64,000 nt of DNA from Vitis vinifera. Taxonomy: Eukaryota > Streptophyta > Magnoliopsida > Vitales > Vitaceae. The notes under the pieces are model-generated. The model was given only the letters and a program-made list of their open reading frames with translations, was not told the DNA's origin and made no database searches. Positions 50,301 through 58,982 of this stretch are shown here, in pieces. The stretch's first letter is position 1, and the number at the start of each line of letters is the position of its first letter. The stretch spans positions 12,221,001 through 12,285,000 of the forward strand of contig NC_081811.1 in the NCBI RefSeq assembly GCF_030704535.1. Reading direction: 5' to 3'. The translations under genes and the position numbers were made by a program.

Positions 50301-53300
50301 TCCATAAAATAGAAAGTATCCTAACACAATCCCTATACCATAAAATAGAAAGTATCCTAACACAATCCCTATAATCTTGGCACTTAATTACAAATCATAA
50401 TCCCATATTTCCACAATATCATTATGTCCAGACCCTCCATGGCACATGATGCATGTATGTGTTGCTTCCAAGAAAAGCAGCAAGAGCCAACCATTTGAGA
50501 GGTAGAAACAGAAGATATTCAAGGCAACACTTAGGGCAATCTTCAGACTATATACTGTCATTACATTCATTTGGATGGTTAGAAGATTCAGAAAGACACT
50601 GAAATGACCTTATTAATGTAATGGCTAATGCATTTGGCTTTATGGCTAGGTGAGTCAGAATATCAGGCACAAGCAGTCTGGAGTCCAAGTTGACTGGTCA
50701 GGAAGGGTGCTGGACAATGTGATATTTGTGCATGGAGTTGCTTTACACATGGAGCATGTAAATATAAATATGCTTTGTCTTCCCTTGGTTTTTTTCCTTT
50801 TCATCTTTTCTGTTTCTGATAGGCAACTTCCCTCAGATAAATTAATTAATTAGAGCTAGACTAGATGATGTTCCTCTCTCTATTATTCAAGGCAATGTAA
50901 GGTTTATTCTCATCATACTTATCCATTAACAGAAACTAATATAAATCTTGCACTTGACCACTGCAGTTGTTAAGAGGGCATACCTATAGGCCTCATATAT
51001 ATATATATATATATGGCATTCTATACAAAAGAAATATGTATACTACTAAAATCAAGATAATGAGTGCCTCAAAACTTTCTGTTGTATTTCTATTAAAAAA
51101 AGAAAAAGAAAAAAAAAAGAAAAGAAAAAGAAAAGAGGTTGCCCACCTGATAGAAGCCTTGAATGGTAATATGATTATATCTAATATTACCCTAGAAACA
51201 ACAGTGTTTGCTAGCACCTTCTGCTGTCCCCTAACACCACATTAAAAACTGATATCTCTGTCATTCTTTACTTTGTTTTATTGACACTGAGTATCAGGAA
51301 GGATTTTACTATCTTCTTTAATGTGCTTGAGAAGTGTTCATTAAATTTCAACCTCAGGATCTAGAATCCTCTGCTAACAAAAGATATAAATGATTTTGCC
51401 CAAACAGAGTCTGTCTAGTGGTGAACCAAATTTACTATTATGGTGACCATCCAATCACATGGCAGCAAATCCAAGATAGCTGATTAGCCACATCCAACAA
51501 AATGCCAAAGACATGTTGGTCAGTCATACTAAAACAAAACAAGAAATTGTGCCAATGCATCTGTAAACATGGAAAGCTAGCAAACAATTCATTGAGATAT
51601 AAAATTCAAAATATAAGCTTGAAAAGCAGCCAACTCTTAGCACTCCCTATTTTTTTTTTGGCAGAGGAAATCTTGGAACTCACCAAATCCTATGAAATTG
51701 CCATATCTTTGCACCACCCTTGTAATGCTTGCTGCCTTCTCTTTGCTGATCCCTAGCTACATGTATATTACAATGAAATATTTAAGAAAGCAAATGCACA
51801 CATCATTACCTAAAAACTGCAAAAGATTATATAAGTTACATCTGGAGTACAACTTATTCTTATCCTCCTCATTAACTATCTGTCAGAACCCACATGCTGA
51901 GAAGTCTACAATTGGTTTACCTACCACTCTCAAGCCTATAATGCCTACCAATTGTCAATGTTGGTCAGAAATTGAGAGCTGTCTACCCAGATAGCTCTAT
52001 CAAATGGTATTGTACTTTTGGTTTTTACAAAATAATGTGGTTTTTGGATTGGACTGCTATGATATCTGACACTGTGAACTGTGATAATTGGCATTGGTGA
52101 GCTTGGTGATCTGGATTGCACCAAAAATTACAAAGCAATTTTAAAAAACAAAAAGTCTTACATCAGATGTAACTAACTATACGTTAGTTCAAAGAATGTT
52201 TTAGAAACATGTAGAGAGAACAAACCTTTGAACAAACATCATCAGATGCCCCAGTTTGCCTAAAAGCCTTCCCAAGGTAAAATGGAACCATATCGCTAAT
52301 ACAAACTCCCCTGAAGGTCACTAGGCAGTATAAGATTCACAAAACCAAGAAGTAGTAATAAATATACTGTATATAAATGATTAAATTCTACCAAAAAAGT
52401 CCAAGGCAATCTGATAGACCATTTTAGTTTTAAACAAGTTTCTGTAGCCAAAAAAAGGGTTCTATTTACCATACAAATTCTTACAAAATATGACTGTAAA
52501 AATGGCATGTGAATAGAATGTAGTGGCCATTTACCAGTATACCCAGAAAATTGTAGATATTATACATGGAGCCTTTCTTGAGAAAGATTCAGCAAAAGAT
52601 TGCCATGACCCATCCAAATGCAGCATCCGTGCTAAAGATATTCCAACCTATATCATTCACTAGAGGATGACTTACAAGTTTAAATAAACAGCAGCTATAA
52701 AAAAACTAGTGGTGTAGAACGGAAAATATAGCCAAACACAAAGAGGAAAAGGACATGTGTGAGTTTGTAAAACAAAAGTACCAGTAAAAAGGACAGACCC
52801 AAATATTTAAAGCCTCTTCACTAATAAAAAGTCCACATCCAGCAGCCATGAGCAACCAAAAGTAGACCCATCTGCAATACAGAACCTATAGACACATTCA
52901 GAACTTCTGTGTTCTGCACTTATGGGCAAGCGAAACCTTCACAATGTCTTTTGATTGGAAATATGGATGGTAGATTGAACTAAAAATAACACTTCAATTG
53001 GATGCCCATTCAATCCTCCCAATACTACTACTACTTTCTCTTTGTTTTTTTGTTTTTTGTTTTTTTTTTCCTTTTTAGCTCATTTGAATTGCAATTTCTA
53101 TGTTGATAAAATATACTGGTCAACAATCTGAAGGTCAATTGACACAATGGTAAGTATAGAAGAGAAAATAAGCAGTTTGCTTCAACGAATTATTGTCATG
53201 AGAATCATGAGAGCTTGAAAAAACAGTCCTTATGTGATTAAATACTCAAGAGTGCAAGCAGAGGTAGGTGCATACCCAGGCGTATATTCTGGAAGTACAA

Positions 53301-56300
53301 TTCTATACCCAAAAGCTTTGAAAGTGAAACCAACAGGGGTTGCAGACAAAACTGAAGAAGATGAATCTTCAGCCAGACGTTGAAACCCAAAAGAAGATCC
53401 AACAGGCTGCTTGAATCCAGCGGATATTATTGTGGCTGTGACAGCCACACCCAGGGCTATTGCTACCTTTACTAGGAATGAATAACCAGAACCAGAAGTC
53501 TCATATTCCCCATTTTGGAATATCTCCTCAGAAATCCTACTTTGTTCTTTGACAGGAGCATCCCCATCTTGTTCAACTGGAGTATCTTTCAATCCAGCTG
53601 CCTCATAGTTTTCTAAATCCTCATTTTGGAAGCTTCCAATCCTGTTTGTATTAACTGACAGAAGTCACATGTTTATACCTCAATAATTAAGTAAATCAAC
53701 AAAACAACAGCCTACTGCAAGAGTACAAAAATAAACAAACAAGAGTATCATAATGAGAAACACAACATAGACTTACACAAAGTAATCACTACTTGATGAT
53801 TATTTAAGGATCTTTAACACAGAAAAAGCTATAACACTGGTGGTGGCCAATAAGAATTTGAACTGAAACCCAGCTGTCCAAAGCTTACTAATCTTTTTTT
53901 TTTTTTTTTTTTTTTACCAGAAACAAAAAATATATTAATAATAGTAAAGGTACAAGAGAAGGATGAGAGGTCCTTCCCTCAAAAAGCTTACTAATCTATT
54001 TGAGATGGAAAAAAATAGAATGCATTCTGGATATATATGAGACAGGTCTCAATATCACAAGAAAGGTAAGGGATACATCTGGCACCAGAACAATAATTAA
54101 TATAGATTAAATTCTTTGGACTCACATTACAATATAATTAAAGATCAGTCAAATTGTCAAACAAATTTACTGCATATACCAAAATTTAGTGAAAACAATC
54201 AAATCCGATTAAACACCACCACCACTACTATAGAATCAAGTTTGAGTTACTTGACTTGTAATTGATTCTAAAAAATTAATTGAGCACAAAAATGAAATTC
54301 TTACAAACTTCTCAGACACATCCATGTTCCAAACATTCAAAGCTTTTACAAAATGATGGAATTCTTACAAATTTTTTGGACAGAAGTTGTAATTACCATT
54401 CAAAGATTGTACAAAATCTGCAAAACAAGCTATAGGCGACTAGAAGAGCATCCATTTGTCACACCCAGGTTAATGTTAATTTCTTGGCATTTTATTTGGC
54501 ATCAAACCTGAAATGATGATTTTTCAAATCTTTTATTCACAAAAATCTAGTCATATTACTCAACCTAAAGGGGCTGAAGAGGGAATCTAAGGGTATTATT
54601 TCTCTGTAACAATTTTAAGTGCATAAGAAGTGTAATGTTATCATTATGTACAGGAAGATTATAATTTTTGCTTGTTTCTTGAAGTTGTGGATCGTCTTCC
54701 CAGAAACAAAATTTTAGGCCATCTCCAACTGAAAAACAAACAAGTTGGGAATGTTTTGAGAGGCATAGGAGATGGCTTTTAGAGACAAAAACTTGAACAT
54801 ATAACCATAATGTTGGCATCTCATCTTTAAACTTACCCATAGATAATTAATAACATTATGCAATGACAAATTGCTCTCTTTCAGAAATTTCCAAAGTCCA
54901 CTTTACCCAAAAGTGCTCTACTCCTAATGGAAACATCGAACCTAATTCTAACCTATTAGATCATTTCTCCTCCCCATTTCAACATCTAACCAAAGACAGT
55001 CTCACTGGCTTCTCCCAATCCAATAAACAAAATCAAGTGGGATTTGAATACAAATAGGTACTAGGTAGGTATGGGGGATAAAAATAACAGAATTAGGATA
55101 ACCTACCCCTACTAGGTAGGTACTAGGTGGGTATTTGGCATAAAAATAATTATATCAGGGTTGATCCTACACCCAAGGGGTACAAAAGCCTTCCTCCAAT
55201 GAGCTAATGTTCTCGAAATCTTATCAAGCATTGGGTCCAAAAAATAAGGAGCCTTGAGATTTCCGCCTAATTGAAAACCTAGATAGGACAAGGCTTAGTC
55301 ACTCATTTTACAGCCTGTCAAGGAGAGAATAGTAGAGGTGTTACCTTGGTTAACATTTATGCCCAGGAGGATGTTTTGTTAATGTTGATTCTAAGTCCCA
55401 ACATGGAACCAAACACAAGATGAATAGATTTGATTTTAGCTATATCATCAACACTTATCCTCAAAAATAAAACCACTATTGGCAATCCTCAAAAATAAAA
55501 CCACTATTGGCAAACTGAAGGAGAGACACTCTAAAGCTATCTCTACTAACTTCAGAACACTTGAGATGCTATTCTCTTTCACTGTTAGCATCATTCTAAT
55601 AGACATAAAACAATGTGGTTCATATGAAGGGAGATAAAGAGGATCCCCTGCCTAAGACTTAGACCACCCACCAACCAACCATTTGCTCTCCCATTAACAA
55701 GAACAACAAGACCAACAAATCCAAAGTCTCCATTTGGAATGAAAACCCATTTGAGAAGATACATGTTTAAAAAGCCCCCATCTACACATTTGTACACTTT
55801 CTCAGGTCAATCTTAAAGACCATCCATTTATCAGTTCAATGGGAATCTTTATCTACCCATTTATTAGCTACCAATATCACGTCCAAAATATGCCAACCCT
55901 CAACAAAAGCTCCTTGAGAGAGGAGACAGTCTCATGAAGCACTTTCTGGAAGTGCTTAGACAGTACCTTAGCTATGATCTTGTAAAGACTGGTTGTGAAG
56001 CTAATGGAACCCACTAGTAATGAAAGCTGTTTTAGGGACAAAGAGAATAGAAGTAGAATTGGTGCTCTTATTGATAATCCCATTATTGAAAGCTAAAAGA
56101 AAATGTTTTTTCTGTGTAGATCAACAATCTAGATAGAAAGCTAATGAAAAACCATCCAAATCCATGGCTTTATGTTGATCCATTTGAAAATTTGCCTTTC
56201 AGGTTTCCTCTTCAATAAGGGAGAATTCCAACCACATTGCACTATTCCCATAATGAAGAGCCAATCCAAGGCTTTCATTGTTCTCTTGTATTTATCTGTT

Positions 56301-56984
56301 GGAAAGTTGTTGGCAGTCATGGATTAGTAATTGCTAACCTAACTAGTAATCCATGCCTTTTCATTGGACAGCTAACAGCTGACTTAATTGTTGGAATGAT
56401 CATGTGGTGTTTCGTTCTTGGGAAAAAATGAGGTGAAAGTGAGGAAATTGCTTGACAATGATTGCAGCCACGTTCAAGCTTTTTCCTTTCTTTTCCCTCC
56501 TTTGTTGCCTTAATTTTAGGTGGGGTCTCAGAAACAGCTAACTACATACTGCAATGTACAGTTTGGTTGCCGAGAAACTGAAGGAAAAAAAAAAACCAAT
56601 ATCATGCATTATCCATGTCACATTGGTTTTCCCTTAATCAGAAAATCCCTTTCATCTGAAAACCAAATAATTAAGCCAGCCATAAAAAATCTAAAACTCA
56701 GGAAAAAAAAAAATCAATTTATTTTATTTTATTCTCACATTTCGCGAGCAACCAAACAGAAAACAAATAGCAGAAGGAGAGTGACAAACTAACCGGGAGG
56801 TGGAGAAGGGCTTGAGGAAATGGGGAGGAAAGAGAGGCGTGATGGTGTCGTCTGAAACCAAGGAATAAGGAGGGACATGGAGGAGGGGGGAGCGGTGGAT
56901 GGGGCGGCGTGGTTTGGAGAAGTGGGAGGGAGGAGGAGGGCGGAGGAGGGAGAAGGCGTGACTGAGAAGTGGGGTTGGAGCCAT
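25814..56984 (-). CDS. Plastid-targeted multi-pass membrane protein, DedA/VTT-like, ten exons over 31 kb
   Basis: Minus-strand exons: 56984-56794, 53641-53276, 52871-52799, 52647-52535, 52310-52226, 51756-51684, 38546-38491, 28403-28338, 26032-25967 and 25894-25814. The coding total is 1170 bases (389 residues plus stop), all GT-AG and phase-consistent. The N-terminus (MAPTPLLSHAFSLLRPPPP) is Ser/Pro/Arg-rich like a chloroplast transit peptide. Hydrophobic segments follow: FLVKVAIALGVAVTATIISA, WVYFWLLMAAGCGLFIS, CIISTIFWVYWGVCISDM and VFALATVATTVGVWTVFPYA. ISDMVPFYLGK and IGVRNPTAFLAGAMG resemble conserved blocks of DedA/VTT (SNARE-associated Golgi) membrane proteins, thought to move lipids or ions; the family call is from memory. 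It ends LRRRYFT. Exon 1 joins exon 2 through a second acceptor 13 bases into exon 2; the first AG (exon start 53654) would bring a stop. Introns 6 (13.1 kb) and 7 (10.1 kb) are filled with transposons. Confidence 0.8.
26330..26600 (-). mobile_element. LINE 3' fragment (zf-RVT region) in intron 8
   Basis: The minus strand reads NHCFLCKRKEESADHVLIHC followed by ERVRSLW, the Cys/His zinc-binding region after the reverse transcriptase of plant LINEs. Stops and the small size show it is a remnant. Confidence 0.7.
26610..27540 (+). repeat. Dispersed repeat (GGGTGAATA family) in intron 8
   Basis: GGAACTACCTCAAGGGTG, a G-rich run, then GTGAATAGGCAGTCC parallel 22455; GCTTGAGTGCC and GCTTGAGCACTTG follow at about 27265-27305. 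The right boundary is uncertain. No coding. Confidence 0.5.
27541..29313. other. Intronic sequence around exon 8
   Basis: Apart from the 66-base exon 28403-28338 of the DedA-like gene, I see no further coding segment or bounded repeat here. Confidence 0.5.
29314..29369. repeat. (CT)n-(AT)n compound microsatellite
   Basis: A CT run of about 32 bases is followed directly by an AT run of about 24 bases. Confidence 0.95.
29600..33000 (-). mobile_element. Degenerate LINE in intron 7
   Basis: On the minus strand, an endonuclease-domain piece at 31359-31066 reads GAFTWNGGQDSRVLSCLDYF and later LPRPASDNYPILLDS, typical of plant LINE endonuclease. Downstream at 30780-30751 MRGLGQGDPIS matches the reverse-transcriptase GLRQGDPLS motif. 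Many stops and shifts break the frame. Upstream sequence to about 33000 gives ORF-1-like Trp/Gly-rich fragments. It lies in the same orientation as the host gene. The outer ends are not resolved. Confidence 0.75.
33001..33912. other. Intronic sequence left of the solo LTR
   Basis: No feature supported. Confidence 0.5.
33913..37221 (+). mobile_element. Solo LTR, 3309 bp, with 5-bp target duplication
   Basis: It begins TGTAGACCCTCAATTTTG and ends GGAGGGTCCACA, with ACAAG on both sides (33908-33912 and 37222-37226). There is no internal retroelement coding region and no second LTR, so recombination between two LTRs has removed the body. Before the end it carries GGCGACTCCAA (37100-37110) and AATAGGTAACCTAATC, shared with the LTR tails at 5140 and 7480. 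It is oriented opposite to the host gene. CT-rich and TATA-containing stretches at 35180-35640 may be the LTR promoter and leader. Confidence 0.9.
34160..34910 (+). repeat. Four tandem repeats of 183-190 bp within the solo LTR
   Basis: Copies start near GAAGCCCATCCAAATTGGAG at 34174, 34357, 34547 and 34736. Each holds GAGCTCAGAAT and CAAAATTTGAGAATTTTTCT. Two or three overlapping ORFs here are only the repeat read in frame. Confidence 0.9.
37222..38490. other. Intronic sequence between the solo LTR and exon 7
   Basis: AT-rich intron with a purine-rich patch at 37695-37730. No coding or bounded element recognised. Confidence 0.5.
38576..38885. repeat. Three imperfect tandem repeats in intron 6
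   Basis: Units beginning AAAGAAATGCAAGTAAAATT at about 38578, 38701 and 38797 each end in ATGATAAACAAACAGCATGCC or a variant plus CA runs. The array abuts the left end of the hAT element. Confidence 0.8.
39645..42839 (+). pseudogene. hAT transposase pseudogene (BED finger to hAT C-terminal dimerisation)
   Basis: The ORF begins MDPHHLNVENLDFGID. A BED-type zinc finger follows (ECKYCKKTYSCGDTGHLKRH, then QC) just after a TGA at about 39861. The DDE core reads VSVTSDMWTNESNEPSYS, ITFDNASNNKSVINLF, RCICHIINLIVQDGL and DIGHRWNSTYLMLES. The C-terminal dimerisation region reads SLMSTVASESSFSI to EALTCLKDW. Damage includes the early TGA, a 1.2 kb MITE at 40254-41472, a short tandem duplication at about 41870-41915, an A-run frameshift at about 42262, a TAA at about 42405 and a TGA after MKWW at about 42630. 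It cannot produce active transposase. Confidence 0.85.
40254..41472. mobile_element. hAT-type MITE nested in the hAT transposase
   Basis: Terminal inverted repeats are CAAGGATGAAAATATCGG (left) and CAAGGAGGAAAATATCGG (right, complement), with one mismatch. The 8-bp duplication GTGGTATT lies at 40246-40253 and 41473-41480; removing the element and one copy restores the transposase frame. Both subterminal regions are packed with CGATATATC-type motifs, possible transposase-binding sites. The 1219 bp interior is non-coding; a 164-codon ORF crossing its right end is chance. Confidence 0.9.
43701..45424. other. Intronic sequence between hAT and Copia elements
   Basis: Holds a CA-rich stretch at about 43950-43990 and a TTTC microsatellite at about 44787-44823. 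CTCCTCTTAAACATGTAGAC at 43857 resembles CTCCTCTTAACCATGTAAAT at 43680, a small local duplication. No coding exon found. Confidence 0.5.
45425..45649 (-). repeat. Copia 3' LTR, 225 bp
   Basis: Plus-strand ends are TGAAGAAAAT and TTTCCACA (TG...CA on both strands). Confidence 0.95.
45650..45660 (-). other. Copia polypurine tract
   Basis: TTGAGGGGGAG on the minus strand lies directly before the 3' LTR and overlaps the ORF stop region. Confidence 0.85.
45657..50090 (-). CDS. Copia gag-pol polyprotein, 1477 residues, intact
   Basis: Domains in order: a gag-like N-terminus (about 30-240); a zinc knuckle CDHCRKPGHTKETC (about 267-280); a protease with DSGASDHM (about 373); the GAG pre-integrase region LWHYRLGHPNFSYLEKLY (about 509-526); an integrase with Asp in HSDVWG (about 569), Asp in RTDNAREY (about 632) and Glu in NGVAERKN (about 668). 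Reverse transcriptase spans about 990-1235, with LDVKNAFLNGE and the catalytic YVDD at about 1160. RNase H has DADWAGSLTDRRSTTGYC and SSAEAEFRAM near the C-terminus. The single frame, full family length and all catalytic residues suggest it could be active. It makes the proteins for retrotransposition within cytoplasmic particles. Confidence 0.97.
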   Translation of the reverse strand: MESRTEGLNSEVTSRPEAVHSGSSSTTDGIILPITGHKLNGQNFIQWAQSVRIFICGKGKEEYLTGAIVQPKEDDPGYRTWKLENSMVMSWLINSMTNDIGENFMYYGTAKEIWDAARETYSNIDNTSAIFEIKSILQDLRQGDSTVTEYFNILTRYWQQLDIYEELVWKCPEDGLLYKKVIEKERIYKFLLGLNKNLDEVRGRVLSIKPLPSVREVFSEIRREESRQKVMLGTQNSSKNLENSALVARGTQSNNNNHQTKKNRPWCDHCRKPGHTKETCWHLHGKPADWKPSRPQQNREGRGYTAAAEEDTSGTSSNPGPFSKEQLEALQKMFQQTLQSTGTTIGTASVAQKGIFFHALNVRQENHTTWIVDSGASDHMTGNLMVFHEYTPCHNNCSVRIADGTLSRVFGTGSVIISKDITLHSVLYVPKLDCNLLSISRLTQDLNCVTKFLPHMCEFQALNSGKRIGNAEVRAGLYLLRAEEIRRLPMKTACVVSNPSTKTDSVVMLWHYRLGHPNFSYLEKLYPSLFNKNSKNFQCEICQLSKHTRNSYSIQPYKPSHPFSLIHSDVWGASRINNITGSRWFVTFVDDHTRVTWVFLMKKKSEVREIFENFNNMVQTQFQAKIQVLRTDNAREYYHNILGSYLLENGIVHQSSCIDTPQQNGVAERKNRHLMEVARSLMIASNVPKQLWGEAVLTATYLINRMPSRILQFKTPCQILLAAYPSARIISSIPIKVFGCTAFVHIHKSQRSKLDPTATKCIFLGYSPNQKGYKCYSPTTKKFYTSMDVTFFENQPFYPKTAIQGENWSTDEFQFWETEISTTSPLSSSLPPQTDTTLSVPENNSLDVPSVTPESTTQGSKEVIVYSRKILKEKPEKPPQKEPEDSTPPEQNQELDQDPSNPIAQPGNTIYDLNSSNDLDDLDQPIALRKGVRSCTQHPISNHVYYGKLSQNFQAFITSLEDDRIPSNIQEALQQPEWKTAVQEEIQALEKNGTWEISELPEGKRPVGCKWIFTVKHNPDGSINRFKARLVAKGFTQSYGIDYEETFAPVAKLNSIRVLLSVAVNLDWNLHQLDVKNAFLNGELEEEVYMKIPPSMETPENSGKVCKLRKSLYGLKQSPRAWFDRLTRVVKKHGFIQCQADHTLFMKHSKEGEMTLFIVYVDDIIITGDDEEGIGNLKKLLAREFEIKDLGQLRYFLGMEVGRTKEGIVVTQRKYVLDLLQETGMLGCKPVDTPMDPIGKIDKDNDSHPTDKDRYQRLVGKLIYLTHTRPDIGFAVSMVSRYMNNPNERNMKAVYRILQYLKKSPGRGLYFKKTSSREVEVFTDADWAGSLTDRRSTTGYCSYVWGNLVTWRSKKQSVVARSSAEAEFRAMAHGICEGMWLQRILKELGIISNSTMTVLCDNKATISIAKNPVQHDRTKHVEIDRHFIKEKLEGGTIRLMYIPSSRQTADILTKALPKTTYENMKSKLGMLDIYYPT
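50143..50154 (-). other. Copia primer-binding site (initiator Met tRNA type)
   Basis: TGGTATCAGAGC on the minus strand starts directly after the 5' LTR, the standard plant Copia PBS. Confidence 0.95.
50155..50415 (-). repeat. Copia 5' LTR, 261 bp
   Basis: Same ends as the 3' LTR, plus a 36-bp unit (CCATAAAATAGAAAGTATCC core) present twice in tandem at about 50302-50373. Confidence 0.95.
50416..51683. other. Intron 6 sequence right of the Copia element
   Basis: Short AT run at about 50997-51014 and an A/G-rich stretch at about 51098-51136. No exon or bounded element. Confidence 0.5.
53895..53983 (-). mobile_element. Short LINE/SINE tail insertion with 14-bp target duplication
   Basis: AAGCTTACTAATCT lies on both sides (53881-53894 and 53984-53997). 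The insert begins with a T run on the plus strand, so it is a poly(A)-tailed retroposed piece of 89 bp on the minus strand. It sits in intron 1 of the DedA-like gene. Confidence 0.85.
53998..55149. other. Intron 1 sequence
   Basis: AT-rich intron with no recognised exon. ATAGGTACTAGGTAGGTA-type short repeats lie at about 55054-55130. Confidence 0.5.
55150..56180 (-). mobile_element. LINE reverse-transcriptase fragment in intron 1
   Basis: The minus strand gives VGSISFTTSLYKIIAKVLSK (compare the usual RPISL...YKIIAKVLA), then AGDPLYLP where the GDPLSP motif belongs, and later YLGFQLGGNLKA like the conserved YLGLPLGGN motif. The frame is broken repeatedly. AATCCTCAAAAATAAAACCA is duplicated at about 55457 and 55485. 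Confidence 0.75.
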
Positions 56985-58561
56985 TTTGAGAAGGTATGGC
57001 GCAGTGGGAGGGATGGTTTTTCAAATGTGCAGGGGAGAAGTAGAAGGGGGGGTCATGGTGGTCGTGGGTGTCTCATCTCCATGTGCCGCCATGTGGCTCT
57101 TCTTCGTGGTCTCCCCCACAGAATCCAAGTATATACTGGTGGAAAATGCTTTGGTTTTTTGAGTCCCTTTCAACATCGTTGGTAATCAACCCAGCTTTTA
57201 TTTTTAAGGTTGATGAATAGAAAAAGCTAAATATAATCGTAGTTTAGAAATTAAAAAAATTGGATGAAACGAAGTCAAGAAAAACTTACCCTTTTTAGTA
57301 ACCCACTTTTTTTTTACAAAAAAATTTATAAAATAATTTTTTGAGAATTTGTTATGAAAATAGGCTGTTTTTTATAATAATTTTTTAGATATTTTAATTT
57401 ATTTTTGGTACATTGTTTCAACTAATTATTGAAAATATGGAGAATATTGTTGAAAATTTGTGTATCATATATAAGTTTTTAAAATTATTTTTCATATTTG
57501 ATGTTATGTCCTCTTTCAAGCCAGGGTCAAATTGAGGTACTTTTCCTCCTCCTACTATTCAAAAAGACAAAAAAAATGAAAAGGGATAAGTTGAGTAGGG
57601 CAACCCTTTTTCGAAATAAAGTTAGTTATGGAGTGAAGCAAGAAGATAATCAATAAATAATGGATTATTTTTCGTTATTTGTTTTGAAACCAAGGCCTCC
57701 TTTTGTTTTGCTTTTTTCCATATTTACTTTTTCTTCGTCCTCAAAATTTGTTCTTTAACGTAATGAAAAGCATTCCTTCATCAATGAGGATTTTGTCCAT
57801 TGAAAGAGCAAACTTCATCCATTGAGACCAAGAGAATGCTTAATTCTCATCAAGTATTTGAAAGATAGATTTCATCCCCCTTTGTCCCCTTGTCATCAAT
57901 TTTGCATCATTTTTTGCTTTTGTTAAGGGTCTTTGCATTATTTCAATCCCAACATTATAAGTATTTTTTTATGACAAAGTAATCACGAAAAAGTGTGTTT
58001 TCATGTGCTGATATGGAAATATTAGCAAAATAAGAATCAAACTTTTCCTATTTCACGTGGAGAGCACATGTGTCTTCCATTCAATTAAGGCAACATTGTC
58101 ACTCCAAAAATACCTATCACATGTAATTATAAAGTATAGAGGGTACATTGCCCGATTTTAAATTGTAGAGGGTAATGTACAAAACGCATTATAAGTTATG
58201 AGGGTAAAGTGTAATAAACTCTATATACATGATATATGAACTTTTTTTTTTTTGGTCCTTTTTAGAAAGATTTTTATATTTAATATATTTTTAAAGCTCA
58301 TATTTTTTATATTTGATTAATTTTAAATTCAAAAACTTAATTTTTAAATTCTAATTTCCTTTAGATTTTTTTATAAGTTAACACTTCCAAAATTAAATTA
58401 ACATTTCTAAAATAAAAATTAAGTATTAACTTCCAATATAATATATAAAATTTCTAAACCTTTAAAATTAACAATTAACCCATTAATAACTTAATAAATT
58501 TTCAAAGCACAAACATAACCCATTTATTAGGTCATTTCCAAACAAGACAACATATTATATT
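56985..58561. other. Promoter side of the DedA-like gene and intergenic DNA
   Basis: Sequence immediately right of 56984 is the 5' side of the minus-strand gene and is GC-richer than average up to about 57120. The rest is AT-rich. TAGAGGGTACATTGCCC and TAGAGGGTAATGTAC form a short local repeat at about 58138-58185. No other gene. Confidence 0.5.
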
Positions 58562-58715
58562 CAATGCTTTTAGAACTAGATCAGATGGGTCGAACCATCT
58601 ATCCATGACCATTTGCTTCGGTTCACTTAATTGGGTCACCTTTGCTTTGGACTGGTGCGGAACCATTTGAACTGACAATTGAATCATTAGATCAAACTAA
58701 CTGTCCAGTTTTTGA
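58562..58715. mobile_element. Short relic of the CAATGTTTTTAAAACC MITE family
   Basis: Starts CAATGCTTTTAGAACTAGAT and contains GGTTCACTTAATTGGGTC and GCGGAACCATTTGAACTG, like the subterminal regions of the MITE at 18914. The right boundary is uncertain. Confidence 0.4.
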
Positions 58716-58982
58716 GTAATCAGTTAAGCATTAATTTAGACCAAAATGCTTAGGATCTTCACTTACTGGCAGGCCCAATCAAGCCCAACTATCTTACTTA
58801 GCCTATACCTCAACCCATCATCTGTCATTTCAACTAATAAAGGTATATTTGTACACCACAAAAAAATGGTCCATATATGTTACAGAATTAAGCCCAACAC
58901 CCAGACAAAGTCTCAAAATTGATAAGAAGGCTATACAATTTATAATATGCCGAAAATGCCCTTTGCTGGCTAATGTAAAAAA

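Larger units (their letters stand above)
45425..50415 (-). mobile_element. Complete Ty1/Copia retrotransposon, very recent insertion
   Basis: 4991 bp, flanked by the 5-bp duplication ATATC (45420-45424 and 50416-50420). LTRs at 45425-45649 (3' LTR) and 50155-50415 (5' LTR) are identical base for base, except that the 5' LTR carries an extra 36-bp tandem copy. PBS, PPT and one uninterrupted gag-pol ORF are present. It lies in intron 6 of the DedA-like gene, in the same transcriptional orientation. Confidence 0.97.

Noticed and set aside
56719..57024. Alternative 101-codon minus-strand frame starting at 57024
   Set aside because: The frame beginning at 56984 gives a better transit peptide and is the only one that joins the downstream exons in phase.
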